From NCBI GenBank assembly GCA_022605425.2, contig JAKIMF020000013.1, forward strand, positions 124,001 through 188,000: a stretch of DNA of 64,000 nucleotides, in the 5' to 3' direction. Shown piece after piece: positions 10,793 to 21,985 of the stretch; position 1 is the first letter of the stretch; every line of letters begins with the position of its first letter. The notes beneath the pieces are model-generated. The model was not told the origin of the DNA, did no database searches, and worked only from the letters and a program-made list of their open reading frames with translations. Made by a program: the position numbers and the translations under genes. The stretch is from Hamiltosporidium tvaerminnensis. Its lineage: Eukaryota > Microsporidia > Dubosqiidae.

Positions 10793-13700
10793 ATGGGTAG
10801 AAAGAAAAATGTTAGCAGCGAAATATCTAAAAATACCAAAATAAAGGCTGCAAACGACGCTGATGAGGTGATGAAGAGTGATAGTGAGGTACAAAAATAT
10901 AAGCTACACCCACCGGCGATTTCCCTACCTTCCTCCTCCTACACAACAATAACACCTCCACCACCAAGCCAAACATGCAGTAAAATGCAAAATAGTGGGC
11001 TTGACACCTTACCTTCGCCTAATACACTAGTTCCCTCTTCGGTTGAAGTCTCTGCGTGCGAGCCATCGTACGACATGACAAGCCCCTGTACTCTAGCTAT
11101 TCCGGAAGGTAACAGGCTAATGGCATTGCGGACGATATTCGATTCTGTAACAGCCGACCCGAAGGAATGGCCTCGAATTGTTTTTTTTGCAGTACAGACA
11201 AGGTTTGAAAGAATGCCAAGAAATGGCTGGACAGAGCTTCACAGGTACTATAATGAGAAATTCGGCTGCACTGAAACTCTCGAAGTGTTAAAAAAATTGG
11301 CACAAGTGAGATGGGAAAGGATGTAAAATCAGAAGAGAATGGAGAGCGACGTAGAATCGCCACTTGTCTCGCTGATACATGCACCTTGAACGACACCACG
11401 GAGTACATAAACCTGAGAGATAAATTCTTGAGTAAAATCAAAGAAATCTCGGAGAAGGAAATTGGAAAAGTGGTGGTCCGAACTAGAAAACATCCAAATG
11501 AACTGGTTGATAGTAAAGTTCTGGATCTCATTAATCGAGTAGTCGGTGAATATGCAGGAGCTCATGTACCTGAGTCAATTACGGAAGCCGCGTATATCAT
11601 GCAAGCTGCGCAGGTATGCTATGACGAGGCAACACGTAAAGAGAAGCCTAGATCCGCTTGGAAGGAAAACATAGAAAGTAAAATTTCTAAGTTAGTACTT
11701 TCCAAAGATCTTCTCGAGAAGGCTCGTAAGCAGGAAAAGCTCTCCACTTCGGAAACGAAGAGCCTTAAGAAAATCATGCGAGAGTTTAATTTAAACTTGA
11801 GCAGCGTAACTGATCTTTCTGAGGCTTTAGTTAAGAAGAATGAGTCTTTGAATGTTTACGAGAAAAAAATTACGATGCATGAAAGTAGGAAGCAATTCCG
11901 AAAAGAGAATCGTATGTTTGAGCTTTTCTGAGGTCGATTTTATCGTGGGTTATCCGAGCGTGTGGAATCCGAGCATGTGGTTAGCCGTGATGAAATTGTG
12001 AGTTTTTGGTCTACAATGTGGAACAAAAATGATGACACAGTCACGTACGATGATTATTTGATTCCATTTGTATCAGATAATCATCCGACCACGTTTCCTT
12101 CACTTTATGAATTTGTGAATATCATTAATTGGCTCCCTAATTGGAAAGCTGCTGGAATTGATGGTATTTACAATTTTTTCATTAAGAAACTTACAACTCT
12201 TCACAAATATCTTTATGATATTGTGAAAGTTATATGTTTAGAAGGAACACCTCAAGCTGATTGGTTTTACTGCGGGCTTACGTATTTGATACCGAAAGGA
12301 ATTCCACGAAGAGGCTCTGACTACAGGCCAATCACTTGTATGTCCAACCTCTATAAGTTAACGACAAAGTGTGTAACGAAAGTCGTTCAACTTGAAGTGG
12401 AAAGGCGAGGGTTGCTTGCAGAGAACCAATTAGGGGCGGTAAGAGGTGTGCAGGGAGCGAAAGAGCAGGCTCTACTGAATATTGCCTTAAATAAAGAGTA
12501 TGGAAATAATCTTAAGGCAACATGGATTGATGTTAAAAAAGCTTATGATGTAATAAATCATGCTTATTTGACTCAATGCATTGAAAACCTTAATTTACCT
12601 GATTGGATCCTGAAATTTATTAAGGTAATTATATCAAAATGGAAAATTGATATATCAGTAGGGCCTGAAAAAATCATGAGCAAGAAGATTGATAGAGGGA
12701 TTCTACAAGGAGATAGTTTGTGCCATTTGTTATTTGTGTTGTGTATGGATCCATTAAGCCGAAAGCTTAATGAAAAATACACAAAAGTGACAGTACAAAC
12801 AGATGCAGAATCCCATTCTACTAATCATCTCTTGTTTATTGATGATCTTAAGCTCCTTGCAAAAGACAGCTCCACATTGAGTGCTATGACAGGCGAGGCA
12901 AAGGAATTTTTAGAGGTGATTGGCTTAGAGATTAACAAAGAGAAGTCAGCCACAAATGATACGTGTTGTGAAGATACTGCTACTCTTCTAGAAAGTGTTA
13001 GTGTTTACAAATATTTAGGAATAATAGAAGATAGCAGAGGAATTCCAACACGTAGCTAATTTGAAGAAGTACAAAGCAAACTTATATCAAGAGTTGAAAG
13101 ACTTTGTCACACTAGATTAAACGCAAAAAATTTATTTTCTGCAATCAATTCACATGCGATATCGTTAATCAACTATCACATAGGAGTACTTCGACTTGAA
13201 CCGGCTGACTTCTCTAAGTTAGATGATACAGTGCGTGCGGTGTTGGTGAAGAATAAGATACATCTCCGCCCAGGATGTAAAGAGCGTTTATACCTTCCTA
13301 GAACAGAACTTGGAAGAGGCCTACATAGTGTTGAGTTGCGAAGCGAACATATGCTTCTGCAACTCTTGGATTGTCTGGAAAAAAGTAAAGAAATATCAAC
13401 TAGACGAGCAGCAATCCTCAAGGTGGAGAATAATAATAAAACCCATCTTGCACTAATAAAAGGCTTCTTAAAAGTAAAGTACAGGTTGGTAGAAGAAGTC
13501 ACTAAGAAAAGTTTAGAAGAAGCTTAACTTGCAAAACTATATAACGAAATAGAAAAACGAAAACTCCATTCAAAGTTATATAATGCAAGAAAAAATGAGC
13601 TTGTGAGTGTTAGTGACTCTTCAAGATGGTTAAAGAGAGGGAATATTAGGCCACGAAATGAAGCTGTGTTCTGCTATATCCAGGATAGAAATGTATTCTG

Positions 13701-14553
13701 GGGAGCAGATGGTGTGTGTCAACATTGCGGGAAGTCTGGTAAGACTGTAGATCATCTAGCAACTAGATGTGAAAAAATGCTAGGGAATACCTACATCAAA
13801 CGGCATAATGAAGTGGTCAGATGCCTACACCTTCTTCTTCTAAATAGATATAAGTTTAAGTCTCCAAAACGAATAAGGAGCCACTCAGTTCAAGAAATTC
13901 TTGATAATGAGTATGCAGAGATAAGAGTGGACACCAGAATTAAAACTGATGTTAAAATTCGGAATAACAGACCGGACATATTTATTTTAGATAAGAAGAA
14001 GAATAAGATAACACTCATTGAAGTAGGAATCACTTCCCAAGATTCACTTCAAATAGTTGAAACTGAAAAACTTAGGAAGTATGACCTGTTAGCCAATGAT
14101 TTGGGTCCTATTTATAAGTGTAGTGTTGAGATAATCCCTTATGTGATGACCTGGGACGGTTTTGTGACAAAATACCATAAATCTCATCTTAAAAGACTAG
14201 AAATACCCATGAATGTAGAGGCATACATTCAGTCTATAGTACTTAAGAAAACAGTCGAAACTATTTCCTTTGATCGACGAAGAGGGCTTGAGTCAGGACT
14301 AAATGCCGAAGAGAGCTGGGAGAGAGCGTCAATGGGTGTTATTATGAGATCAGAGATGCATGAGGAACCAACACCCCCTTTAAAAGAAGCGAAAAGAGAG
14401 GAAGATGGTGTTAAAATTTTAAAACCAAAAAATAATACACCCCTTATTTCACAAGGAGGAACCACTCTGGAGGAACCGACCAATAACATAAATGAAGAGT
14501 CGGATTTGGAAGAAGAAACAATAGTGGTTAAAGAGGTAGAAGAAAACATATAA
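10793..14553 (+). pseudogene. Non-LTR retrotransposon polyprotein (RT plus REL endonuclease)
   Basis: The reading starts at ATG 10793 (MGRKKN; the frame itself opens at a TTG at 10766), shifts frame in the A run near 11290, and then stays in frame 1 to 14553 with stops at 11929-11931 (TGA), 13057-13059 (TAA) and 13525-13527 (TAA). The N-terminal part is Pro/Ser rich and then basic and charged. RT blocks lie at about 12130-13050: a GIDGI region, the YRPITC block, the LGAVRG block, GILQGDS, and the catalytic FIDD box in LLFIDDLKLL. Downstream come CQHCGKSGKTVDHLATRC (C-X2-C-X8-H-X4-C) and RPDIFIL...LIEVG, the PD-(D/E)XK-like site of restriction-like endonucleases. This order is diagnostic for R2/R4-type elements. 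Confidence 0.85.
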
Positions 14554-14595
14554 AAATGTTAAAATATTTTAACCCAGAATTTTATTAAATAAATT
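10793..14595 (+). mobile_element. R2/R4-type non-LTR retrotransposon, inactive copy
   Basis: A single long coding region of about 1250 residues carries reverse transcriptase, a CCHC motif and a C-terminal restriction-like endonuclease, the architecture of the R2/R4/CRE group. It is followed by a short 3' tail ending CCCAGAATTTTATTAAATAAAT near 14595. That same tail occurs in shorter copies at about 19957 and 55363, which defines the 3' end of the family. One frameshift and three in-frame stops show this copy is dead. Confidence 0.85.
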
Positions 14596-14604
14596 AAAAA
14601 CCAA

Positions 14605-14607
14605 CCC
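14605..14607 (+). promoter_or_regulatory. CCC tract upstream of the 14623 start
   Basis: CCC lies 15 bases before the ATG at 14623, just beyond the 3' end of the non-LTR element. It matches the CCC-type start signal seen before other genes in the window. Confidence 0.35.
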
Positions 14608-14622
14608 TTTCTAAAAATAGAA

Positions 14623-16277
14623 ATGCAATATTTATATTATCTTAGATCAATTAAGATTATATTTCACGTTCTAAATTTATGCAATATCTTCTGTTCGATG
14701 CAGCAAATGAATGGTGATTCAAGTTTTTTTAATAAATATAATATGGATGTAGATATAAGTCACGATACAAAAAAAAAACGATTATTCGAATATGACTTTC
14801 GATTCTTCTAGAACCAAAGAAGGTATTAATCGAGAATTTGATGACATAAAACTTAAAATTTGTGGAGAATGTTGTGATATTTATCAAAATCCAAGAATAT
14901 TCAGTAAATGTTTTGTAGAAGAAAAATGTATTGCATGTAACAAAACAGAAAGAGTGTGTTTAAAGCATTTACTGGTATTTCATTCACCGAAGACCGAATT
15001 ACTGTTCAAACATGAAGCAGCCAAATCTTCAAAAAACGAATCAAAGGCTTCCGATGATATGCCTTTTGTTTACAATATTACGTGTAGATCTGATTCTGAA
15101 ATGTATCTTTTTTTTCATATTTTTTAAATAAAAGTCAAAAACTCAAAGATTTACTTAAAAAAATCCAAACATGCCAATTACTTTCGAAGAACTGAAACTT
15201 CTAAATCCTTCTCTGTTAAATGCACTTATTGAAATAATTAGAATAATCCAAATAGAAAACTTTGATTTCGTTATATACGAAAAAGAATTGACTTTTAAAC
15301 ATATGACTGTCAATAAAACATTAAATAACAACTTATTATCTACAGAATTATATGTGAATATAATAGTTTCTTCTTTTGAGGAATTTGATCTAAACAAATT
15401 TAGAGAAATTTTAAATGAAATTTCATATTTTCTATATGAAATCGAAAGTGATTGGATGGATTGGGGCAAGGAAGAACGACTGATACGAAAAAAAATCGAA
15501 AATTTTTTAAATCATATAAATTCGAATATAGAAACCGATTTTTTTCTAAAAATCAGAACTTTTATTCATTCAATTCATTATGATATTTTTTTATCAAATC
15601 GAAAACAAGAAAGGTTAGTTGAAAAGTACGTTTTGCTTAGTTCACTTATGGCTTGTGAATCCATTTACATAAGAAATCATTATAATTATGATTCGCTAAC
15701 TAACCAAGATTGTCAAATGGACATTAAAAACAATAAACTTGATCTAGCAAAAAAATTAAATGAAATTATGTTTAGAATAATATCATGCGTAACCTATGAT
15801 ACAAGTTATTATATTTCATTTAACTTATTAGCATATATTTTAAATGATTTAACAGATATAATATATAAAGAACAAAACGAAGAATTGAGAATTGCATGCG
15901 AAATAATCAAAGATTTTCATTTGATGTTTTTTTCTCTTCCAAGAATATTTATTGAGAAGTTTACCAATTTAACCGAAATAATTATTTATATGATTATCAT
16001 TGCACACAGAGAAAATACATTCAAATTTGGTTTCAAAAATTATTTTAATGATAATTTTTGTCGTTTATCGCTAAAATACTGCTACGATTCAGTTATCGCT
16101 GGCTATATTTCCTTTCTTACCAATTGTAAACTTTTAGTTCATATAAAACAAACTGATTCAGATAATATCACATTAAAATATAAAATTGCTCTAAAGATAT
16201 TAAATGACAAAATTAAAAACGCAAATATTATCATATTAAACAATACAAAATATATAAAAATCTATAAAGATAAATAG
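14623..16277 (+). pseudogene. Predicted secreted protein gene, frameshifted at homopolymers
   Basis: The first frame starts at ATG 14623 with a signal-peptide-like N-terminus (hydrophobic IIFHVLNLCNIFCS). A run of ten A at 14769-14778 moves the reading to frame 2, which holds a Cys-rich segment (ICGECC, then CFVEEKCIACNK, then RVCLKH) resembling a small zinc-binding module. An eight-T run at 15108 moves it to frame 1, and a seven-A run at 15157 to the last frame, open from before 15171 to 16277 (368 codons). The full reading would be about 550 residues, the last part mostly helical with no recognised domain. Three homopolymer shifts argue for a decaying gene. Base-calling error is the alternative. 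Confidence 0.5.
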
Positions 16278-16682
16278 CGCGAGGTATTTCGAAGTATAAA
16301 AGAATACATTAACTCTAATTTTCAGTGTATTCGTTCTATAAATATTGGAATGTGACGAGTCAGGGCCACGTTGAAGTAAATTATGAAAAGATTTTCTTAA
16401 TAAAAATAATATTTTAACGTCTAATTCTACTTGTAGAGCCTAAGCTGTTTGTATTTCCTAAACTTGTCACATTTCTTAATAAAAATTATATTTTCACTCT
16501 ATTTTAACGCCTAGTTCTACATGTAGAACATAAACAGCACGGATTTCCTAACCTTTTCAGATTTTTTAGCAATGCTTGCCACCTACTATTTTCAGATGGC
16601 TTAATTTTTTCAATATCTATTTTTTTTTAGGCTCATACATTCTATTTGTTTTAATATCCAAAATAAACTAAAAATAAATATA
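16278..16682. other. Intergenic DNA with a diverged duplicated segment
   Basis: Two segments near 16413 and 16500 share ATTTTAACG(T/C)CTA(A/G)TTCTAC(T/A)TGTAGA and flanking bases, an old tandem duplication with a spacing of about 90 bp. No gene is seen. Confidence 0.45.
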
Positions 16683-16696
16683 GGCATCATAAACTT
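16683..16696. repeat. 14-bp target site duplication, left
   Basis: GGCATCATAAACTT here is repeated exactly at 17425-17438, flanking the 728-bp retroposon. Confidence 0.9.
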
Positions 16697-17424
16697 CTTT
16701 ATTTAAAAATACCACATCTTTTTTAAAATAGTGGCAAGTGTTATATTTGTTTTCATGACGTTAACGCAGTTCTAGGTTTAACATAAATAACTGCTACCCC
16801 AAAACTCCAGCAGTAACCCCTGCGATACCGCCGTCCCAAAGCCTTTCATCTACCAGGTGTGTAGAACCTAATTACTAAGCGAGGCAGTTGCCCGGAGTTC
16901 GTTAATGTCCGTTGCATGGAGTGTGATCGAAGGCCGAAGCCCCCCCTGGGCTCCCCCAAGACTATGCAGCATTCCCACTTACTCTACACTTTGTGAACCC
17001 AATAAACTTCTTGCTAAGGTATATTTCAGAGACTTACATGGGGTCCACCTAGACAGCGCAATGTCATACCAACAGGTATAACCTGCTACTTAGCTCTCCC
17101 GGCTTTAAATGGTTTTTATTTTTATATATCCCAGGCGCTAAGTCTTCTAACCCGAGTGAGCAAGGCTAGGTTTCTATGCTTTTACATGGCAATTACCTAC
17201 ATGTTTAGCTGGGTTCTGCAATCTGGTTACATAAAAAACTACAAATAAATTTGTAGAAAAAGTTTCTCCATTTCTTAGACCTCTCCTCCTCATAACAACT
17301 CCCATGGAACAACCGAAGATGTAGTGTGGTTGTATTCCCACAAAAAATCCAAACAATGATCTCACACCAGTTTCACAACTCATCGCCAAGCAGAAAGTTT
17401 TTTATGTGGTTATCCACCCTCCAC
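16697..17424 (-). mobile_element. 728-bp non-autonomous retroposon, copy 1
   Basis: The element is bounded by exact 14-bp direct repeats and is less AT-rich than its surroundings. Read on the minus strand it begins GTGGAGGGTGGATAACCACA and ends GATGTGGTATTTTTAAATAAAG. Long, perfect target duplications, no terminal inverted repeat and an A/T-rich 3' end point to target-primed reverse transcription by a non-LTR machinery supplied in trans. A close copy lies at 31258-31989 with a different target duplication, and diverged copies lie at 33795-34492, 35227-35489, 50752-51258 and others. A 71-codon frame at 17174-17389 is shared with the second copy but broken in older copies, so I do not call it a gene. 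Confidence 0.85.
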
Positions 17425-17438
17425 GGCATCATAAACTT
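17425..17438. repeat. 14-bp target site duplication, right
   Basis: Exact repeat of 16683-16696. Confidence 0.9.
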
Positions 17439-18168
17439 ATAAATATATATTTTTATTTTTGCTTGAATTGTATCTTGATTGTAAACATTGTATATTTGTT
17501 TTTCTATATTGATTTCGTTTTTGTATTTTAAATCGATAACTGTCTTGCTTTTCTATCTCTTATCAATATATACATGGCCTTTATATTTATTTACATACTC
17601 TTTTTCACAAAAAATTCCTAGTAGAAGAATCGTTTGAATTAAAAATCACAGGTCGGTCTATAATTATTTAAGAGGCGCATGCTAAAGTTTATTTTCAGGT
17701 GATCCTGTCCTAAGGTTCTTTGTATAATGTAAAATAAGATATCTCTTAAAATACCAATTGCTCTCCAATGAAAAGCTTAATATTTCATTCGGTGTTTTAA
17801 ATTTATATTCATTCATATTTGTTATAATTCGCTTTTGTTTTCATGCCTATATTCTATTCCTTTCGAATTGTTTTTGCTATCTATCGATATCATTTTAGAT
17901 TTTGTTATTGCAGTATTTACAACTCCTTTTAACATTTTTTTTAAGAAAAAAAGTAAAATACGTTAGACATAAATATACTATAATTAAAATTTATTTTTTG
18001 TATTTCGCTATTTGGCTATTTTCTGTTTGTTGGAGGTATTATTAGTTTTTCCTTACAATAAGTTATAAAAAACATATACTTTAAGCACCAAACTGCATAA
18101 CGAGGCTATAAACAATAAAACAACTAATTTTTTCCCTTCAGAATCCTATGATTAGGTTTATTAATCAA
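17439..18168. other. AT-rich intergenic DNA
   Basis: No gene, repeat or RNA structure is supported. Confidence 0.6.
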
Positions 18169-18397
18169 TGTCACGGGCAGATACACCCCATATTCCCTAT
18201 ATACCTACTTCTTTTATTTTGTAGCGATTTATAGAACCCCCGTTATTTTCAAGTATTTTACGTAATCCCATATAATTAAAAAAAGGAAGTGATTTTTTAT
18301 CTAACTTTAATTGGGGATCCGCTTTAAAAAATGCTTGTATAGTTTTAACTTGAATCGCCTGCCAAAAAAAATATTTCAAGTTTGCCAGAATAAAAAT

Positions 18398-18570
18398 AAA
18401 AACTTTGATGATAATACTTGCATAAAAATGCTTATTATAATTGCAATGTAAACTAAATTAAATCTCTTTTTTTTACGTCTCTAAAAACTTTGATGATAAT
18501 ACTGGAATAAAAATGCTTATTATAATTGCAATTAAACTAAATTAAATCCGTTTTATTCGTCTCTTAAAAC
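18398..18570. repeat. Two-copy tandem repeat, period about 85 bp
   Basis: AACTTTGATGATAATACT occurs at 18401 and 18486, followed in both by AAAAATGCTTATTATAATTG and then AACTAAATTAAATC. The unit is duplicated once within the integrase element. Confidence 0.85.
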
Positions 18571-18759
18571 TTTTCTTGTGTCACCGTCATTGTTTTTTAC
18601 TTCAATCATATGTTCATCAAAATAGCTATAACTTTAAAAACAGAATTATCGTAAAAAAGTCAAAGGACACTTTTTTAGTTTTAGTATTCATACCTAATCT
18701 TGTTTTTTATCAAAACTTGATTTCAACTTGAAAAATCTCTCTTGCTTCTATTTGAATTG

Positions 18760-19910
18760 TTGCTTTCCATAATTTTTTCTCTATAGTTTTTAAAATGCTT
18801 AGGCATCCGTACGAATCTTACTATCACTTCTGAGATCATCAGCTATTATAGCGGTTGTGGTGTTAACCGTTTCAGTAAAATCTTCATGTACATCCGAAGC
18901 GATTTTCAGGATCTATTGTGTATCCGCTGTATTTTCTTCGATCAAAACTATATCAGGATCTATATCAATTGCAGACACCATCGTACTGGCTTCGTTTTAC
19001 ACTATTATGCTTTTAGAAAGTGTATTGTTAAAACCTGGTTGTCTGAAAAAAGGCATAAATAGAGATTTGTTCGTTGCGCCATGTATTGTTCTGGTATAGG
19101 CATAAAAAAAATTATTAAGATGTTCCATCCACCTTCTTCCATCTGTGTCCTGAAATTTCTTCCCTAGCCATCATTTTATGGTTTGATTTACACGTTCCAC
19201 TTGACCTTGCGCCTTTAGATTGCGTGGTCTTCCATGTATAATTTTGATGTTAAGATCTGTTAAAAAGGCTTCAGTAGTGTGTTTTTAAACTCTCGACTGT
19301 TATCGGATTGTATTTCCGCCGGGACACCGAAGTTTTCAAAAAAAAAATAAATGAATCTCTTACTAATTCCGAAGTTTTATTAATTAGCTTAAAGCTCTAG
19401 AGATCTTTTGTGTATGTATCGATTACATTAAGAATCCAGCTATATTGATCATTTTAATCACTGTATCTCCTGAGATCTACACAATCCATCATAAAAAGAT
19501 CATATTTCCTGGTAATATGATTTATATATATTAGCTGTATTGTTTTCAGAGAATCAAATCTGCTACAGGCTTCACATTCTTTCACATACTCTTTTATGTA
19601 TGCCCTGGGGATCCCATTGTATTATTTTACATCAAAGCCATCATTTTATTCACTTCGAAGTGTGGCACAGCATGCCCTGTTTGAATAATTTGTTTAATCA
19701 AGGCAGTTTCAAATCCAAAAACGGCTCTTATTAGATGATCGCGCCTTATAAAACAAATATCATCTCCGAACAAAGTAAATTTTCTGCCTTCTGCCTAAAC
19801 AACCTCATTTCTTCTTTGGAATACTCAGCTGGATACTGATTGGGTTTTAAATATGGTGTAATATTTTCTTTTTTTTGCCTATTTTTACAATTTAGAATCT
19901 TTGGCATTTT
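18760..19910 (-). pseudogene. Gypsy/Ginger-type integrase (rve) pseudogene
   Basis: Minus-strand translation, with many stops and shifts, gives in order: a KPNQYPAEYSKEEMRLFRQKAEN segment near 19850; a degraded HHCC zinc-binding region; the rve core with SWILNVIDTYTK, then ENFGVPAEIQSDN.REFKN and QGQVERVNQTIK (second Asp and catalytic Glu region); and finally a post-core YAYTRTIHGATNKS block typical of gypsy and Ginger integrases. The first catalytic Asp region lies at about 19470-19500 (MMDCVDLRRYS). The gene is clearly dead. No RT-like residues are found between the element ends. Confidence 0.75.
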
Positions 19911-19956
19911 GGTTACATTATGTTCTTATATATGTATAAACTGAAATTTATTCAAT

Positions 19957-20440
19957 AAAATTCTGGGTTAACAAATTTTTCTCTTTTCTAAATAATTCTT
20001 TCCACCATTTCAACCACTTCTATCTCTTCCTCCAACTCCAACACTTCATTTGTATTAGTTGTTGGTTCCTTTGCAGTGGTTATGCCATCCAAAATGAGGG
20101 TAGCATATTTTTTGTATTTTCCGTTTTAACATCATCTTCCTGTTGTCTACTTGCTTTAAAGGGGGTATTGGTTGTTTATGCATCTCAGCTACTAAAATAA
20201 CACTTAATGATACTCTCCCAACTCTCTTCGGCATTTGGTCCAGACACAAGTCCTCTTCGTCGATCAAAAGAAATTGTTTCGATTGTCTTTTTGAGTACTA
20301 TGGATTGTATATATGCCTCTACATTCATGGGTATTTGTAGTCTCTTCACATACGTCTTATGGTATTTTGTCACAATACCGTCCCAGGTCATCACATAAGG
20401 AATTATCTCTACATTGCATTTATAAATAAGTGTATAAACT
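19957..20440 (-). pseudogene. Nested 5'-truncated non-LTR fragment
   Basis: Minus strand holds IYKCNVEIIPYVMTWDG, the VEAYIQSIVLKKTIETISF stretch and FDRRRGLVSGPNAEESWE, followed by the acidic C-terminal region and the 3' tail CCCAGAATTTTATTGAATAAAT. It is a 5'-truncated copy of the family at 10793-14595, beginning inside the endonuclease domain, as expected from incomplete target-primed reverse transcription. Confidence 0.8.
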
Positions 20441-20842
20441 GAATACTTAGAAAAAAAACAAATAATATAAAAGTTTAAAATAAATGTATATACAATTTTA
20501 TGTTGTTTAGTGCCAGTATCAACTTCTACAACAAAATTTTGCCTTACAAATACTAAAAAATGCAAATAACTGAAAAAAAATATAAATTTTATTGGATATT
20601 TTATTCATAATTAGCACATCCTATTTGTTTATACAAAAGACATGTTAAAAAAGGATGGATAAGAAATATTGGAAAGGAAACTCAAACAAGAAGGTTTATA
20701 CGAATAAAGGGAATAAATGCGTTATAAGGATATAGAAATTAAAAGGCTATATGAAAAAATAAAGGGTGTTATCTAGATTAAAAATGTACAGGAAATAACG
20801 AGGTTCTATTGGTCATGGGGGGTTATTGGCCTGTGACATTGA

Positions 20843-21110
20843 ATATGCCGAAGAGAGCTGCGAAATAGCGTCAATGGGTGTTATTAAGAGAGCAGAGATG
20901 CACGAGGAACAAGCAATCTTTTAAAACAGGCGATTAATAAAAAACATCTTGTTAAACATGTTAAAACAAAAAATATGCAAACCCTGTTTCTTGATGGAGG
21001 AACTATATTAGAAGAACTGACACAATGAACATAAATACAATGTCGGATTTAAAAGAAAAAAAAGATAGTGTTACAGCTTATAGAAGAATGTATATAAAAG
21101 TGTAGAAATG
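20843..21110 (+). pseudogene. Another truncated non-LTR 3' fragment
   Basis: ATGCCGAAGAGAGCTG followed by AATAGCGTCAATGGGTGTTATTA and AGCAGAGATGCACGAGGAAC matches 14306-14370 of the full element on the plus strand. The copy is more diverged and lies directly outside the integrase element's right end, in the opposite orientation to the nested fragment. Confidence 0.7.
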
Positions 21111-21917
21111 GTTCTGACTCTCGATATTATCAATAGAAAGTCATCTTTAAATCATGTTTCTTTTTTTGGAAAAACATAAGAAGTTTCTATTGGCTTAAAC
21201 TGCCTGAATTCATTGTATGTAAATAATCAAATTACTGTTTGATCAGGTTTCGTCAAATCTGTTAAGATTTAAATTTTAAGCACCAAAAAATTTCGCATGT
21301 TTTTTTTTATTTTGTTTCCTCCTCTTTTTTTTTGATATTCTTCCTTATTAAAGGGCAAGCATTGAATCAAAGTTATATTAAGATTAAATTAACAGAAAGT
21401 CGTTAAATATTTTAATTATTTTTTACTTTGCTTGCGATAAGTAATTTTAATTACTTTTTTTTGATTTGATCTTTTTAGATTTAAGTATAAAAAAATCAAG
21501 AAATGATGAAATAAATATAAAGAATAAATATAAACGAAAATACTTCGATGATAAAAAATTATTGATTAATTAATTTTTATTCTCACAAGATGTAATTTCA
21601 AAATACTCCTATCATTTCTTATTGAAAAAATTAGCTGTTTTTCAGGAAAGAAATTTGTAGTATTCTACCACATAATTTTAGGTTATTGGATTCCGTTATA
21701 AATATAAAATTATTTTTATATAGACACCCCAATTAAGGAAGAAAAGAAAACTAAGAATTCGATCAATAAATTTTATAAACCTTTCATGCATAATAACAAC
21801 TCTTTAGTTACACCTGCTAAAAACCCTTAAATTTAAATTATAGAGTTTGCCTCTAACAAAGATACCTTTAATATGAGGGCCTCGAGAGAGTTTATGGCAA
21901 TTATATATTTTTTCAAA
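21111..21917. other. AT-rich intergenic DNA
   Basis: No supported gene or repeat. Confidence 0.6.
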
Positions 21918-21985
21918 ATCAACATGGTCTAGCCGTTGAGAACGTCGGCAGAGCTTTCCCTTAACTCATGGGTGGAATCCAGCAG
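21918..21985 (+). ncRNA. tRNA-like sequence with A- and B-box resemblance (SINE head or tRNA relic)
   Basis: TGGTCTAGCCGTTGAGAACG at 21925 resembles a pol III A box, and GGGTGGAATCC about 35 bases on resembles a B box (GGTTCGANTCC) with mismatches. The stretch is GC-richer than its flanks. I cannot fold a convincing full cloverleaf, so it is more likely a tRNA-derived repeat or degraded tRNA than a working gene. Confidence 0.3.

Larger units (their letters stand above)
18169..20838 (-). mobile_element. Ginger-like DNA transposon or gypsy-type integrase element, inactive
   Basis: The ends are inverted copies of one another: TGTCACGGGCAGATACACCCCAT-like at 18169 and its imperfect inverse ending CCTGTGACA at 20838, about 24 bp of similarity beginning TGT and ending ACA. 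Between them, on the minus strand, is a decayed gypsy-type integrase but no reverse transcriptase, protease or RNase H. That combination fits Ginger elements, which are cut-and-paste transposons with a gypsy-like integrase. A truncated non-LTR fragment is nested inside. Direct 4-bp target duplications are not visible (flanks TCAA and TTGA). A gypsy LTR element that lost its internal part is the alternative. Confidence 0.55.

Noticed and set aside
14769-15163. Programmed frameshifting in the gene at 14623-16277
   Set aside because: Three shifts at plain homopolymers without a stimulating structure fit decay or sequence error better.
17174-17389. 71-codon minus-strand frame inside the retroposon, shared with 31709-31942, possibly a conserved small protein
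   Set aside because: The two copies are almost identical over their whole length, so the shared frame proves nothing. Older copies at 33795 and 50752 do not keep it.
18857-19099. 80-codon plus-strand frame
   Set aside because: It is antisense to the integrase pseudogene.
18169-20838. Intact gypsy LTR retrotransposon
   Set aside because: No direct LTR pair, protease, RT or RNase H could be read. Only the integrase and inverted ends are present.
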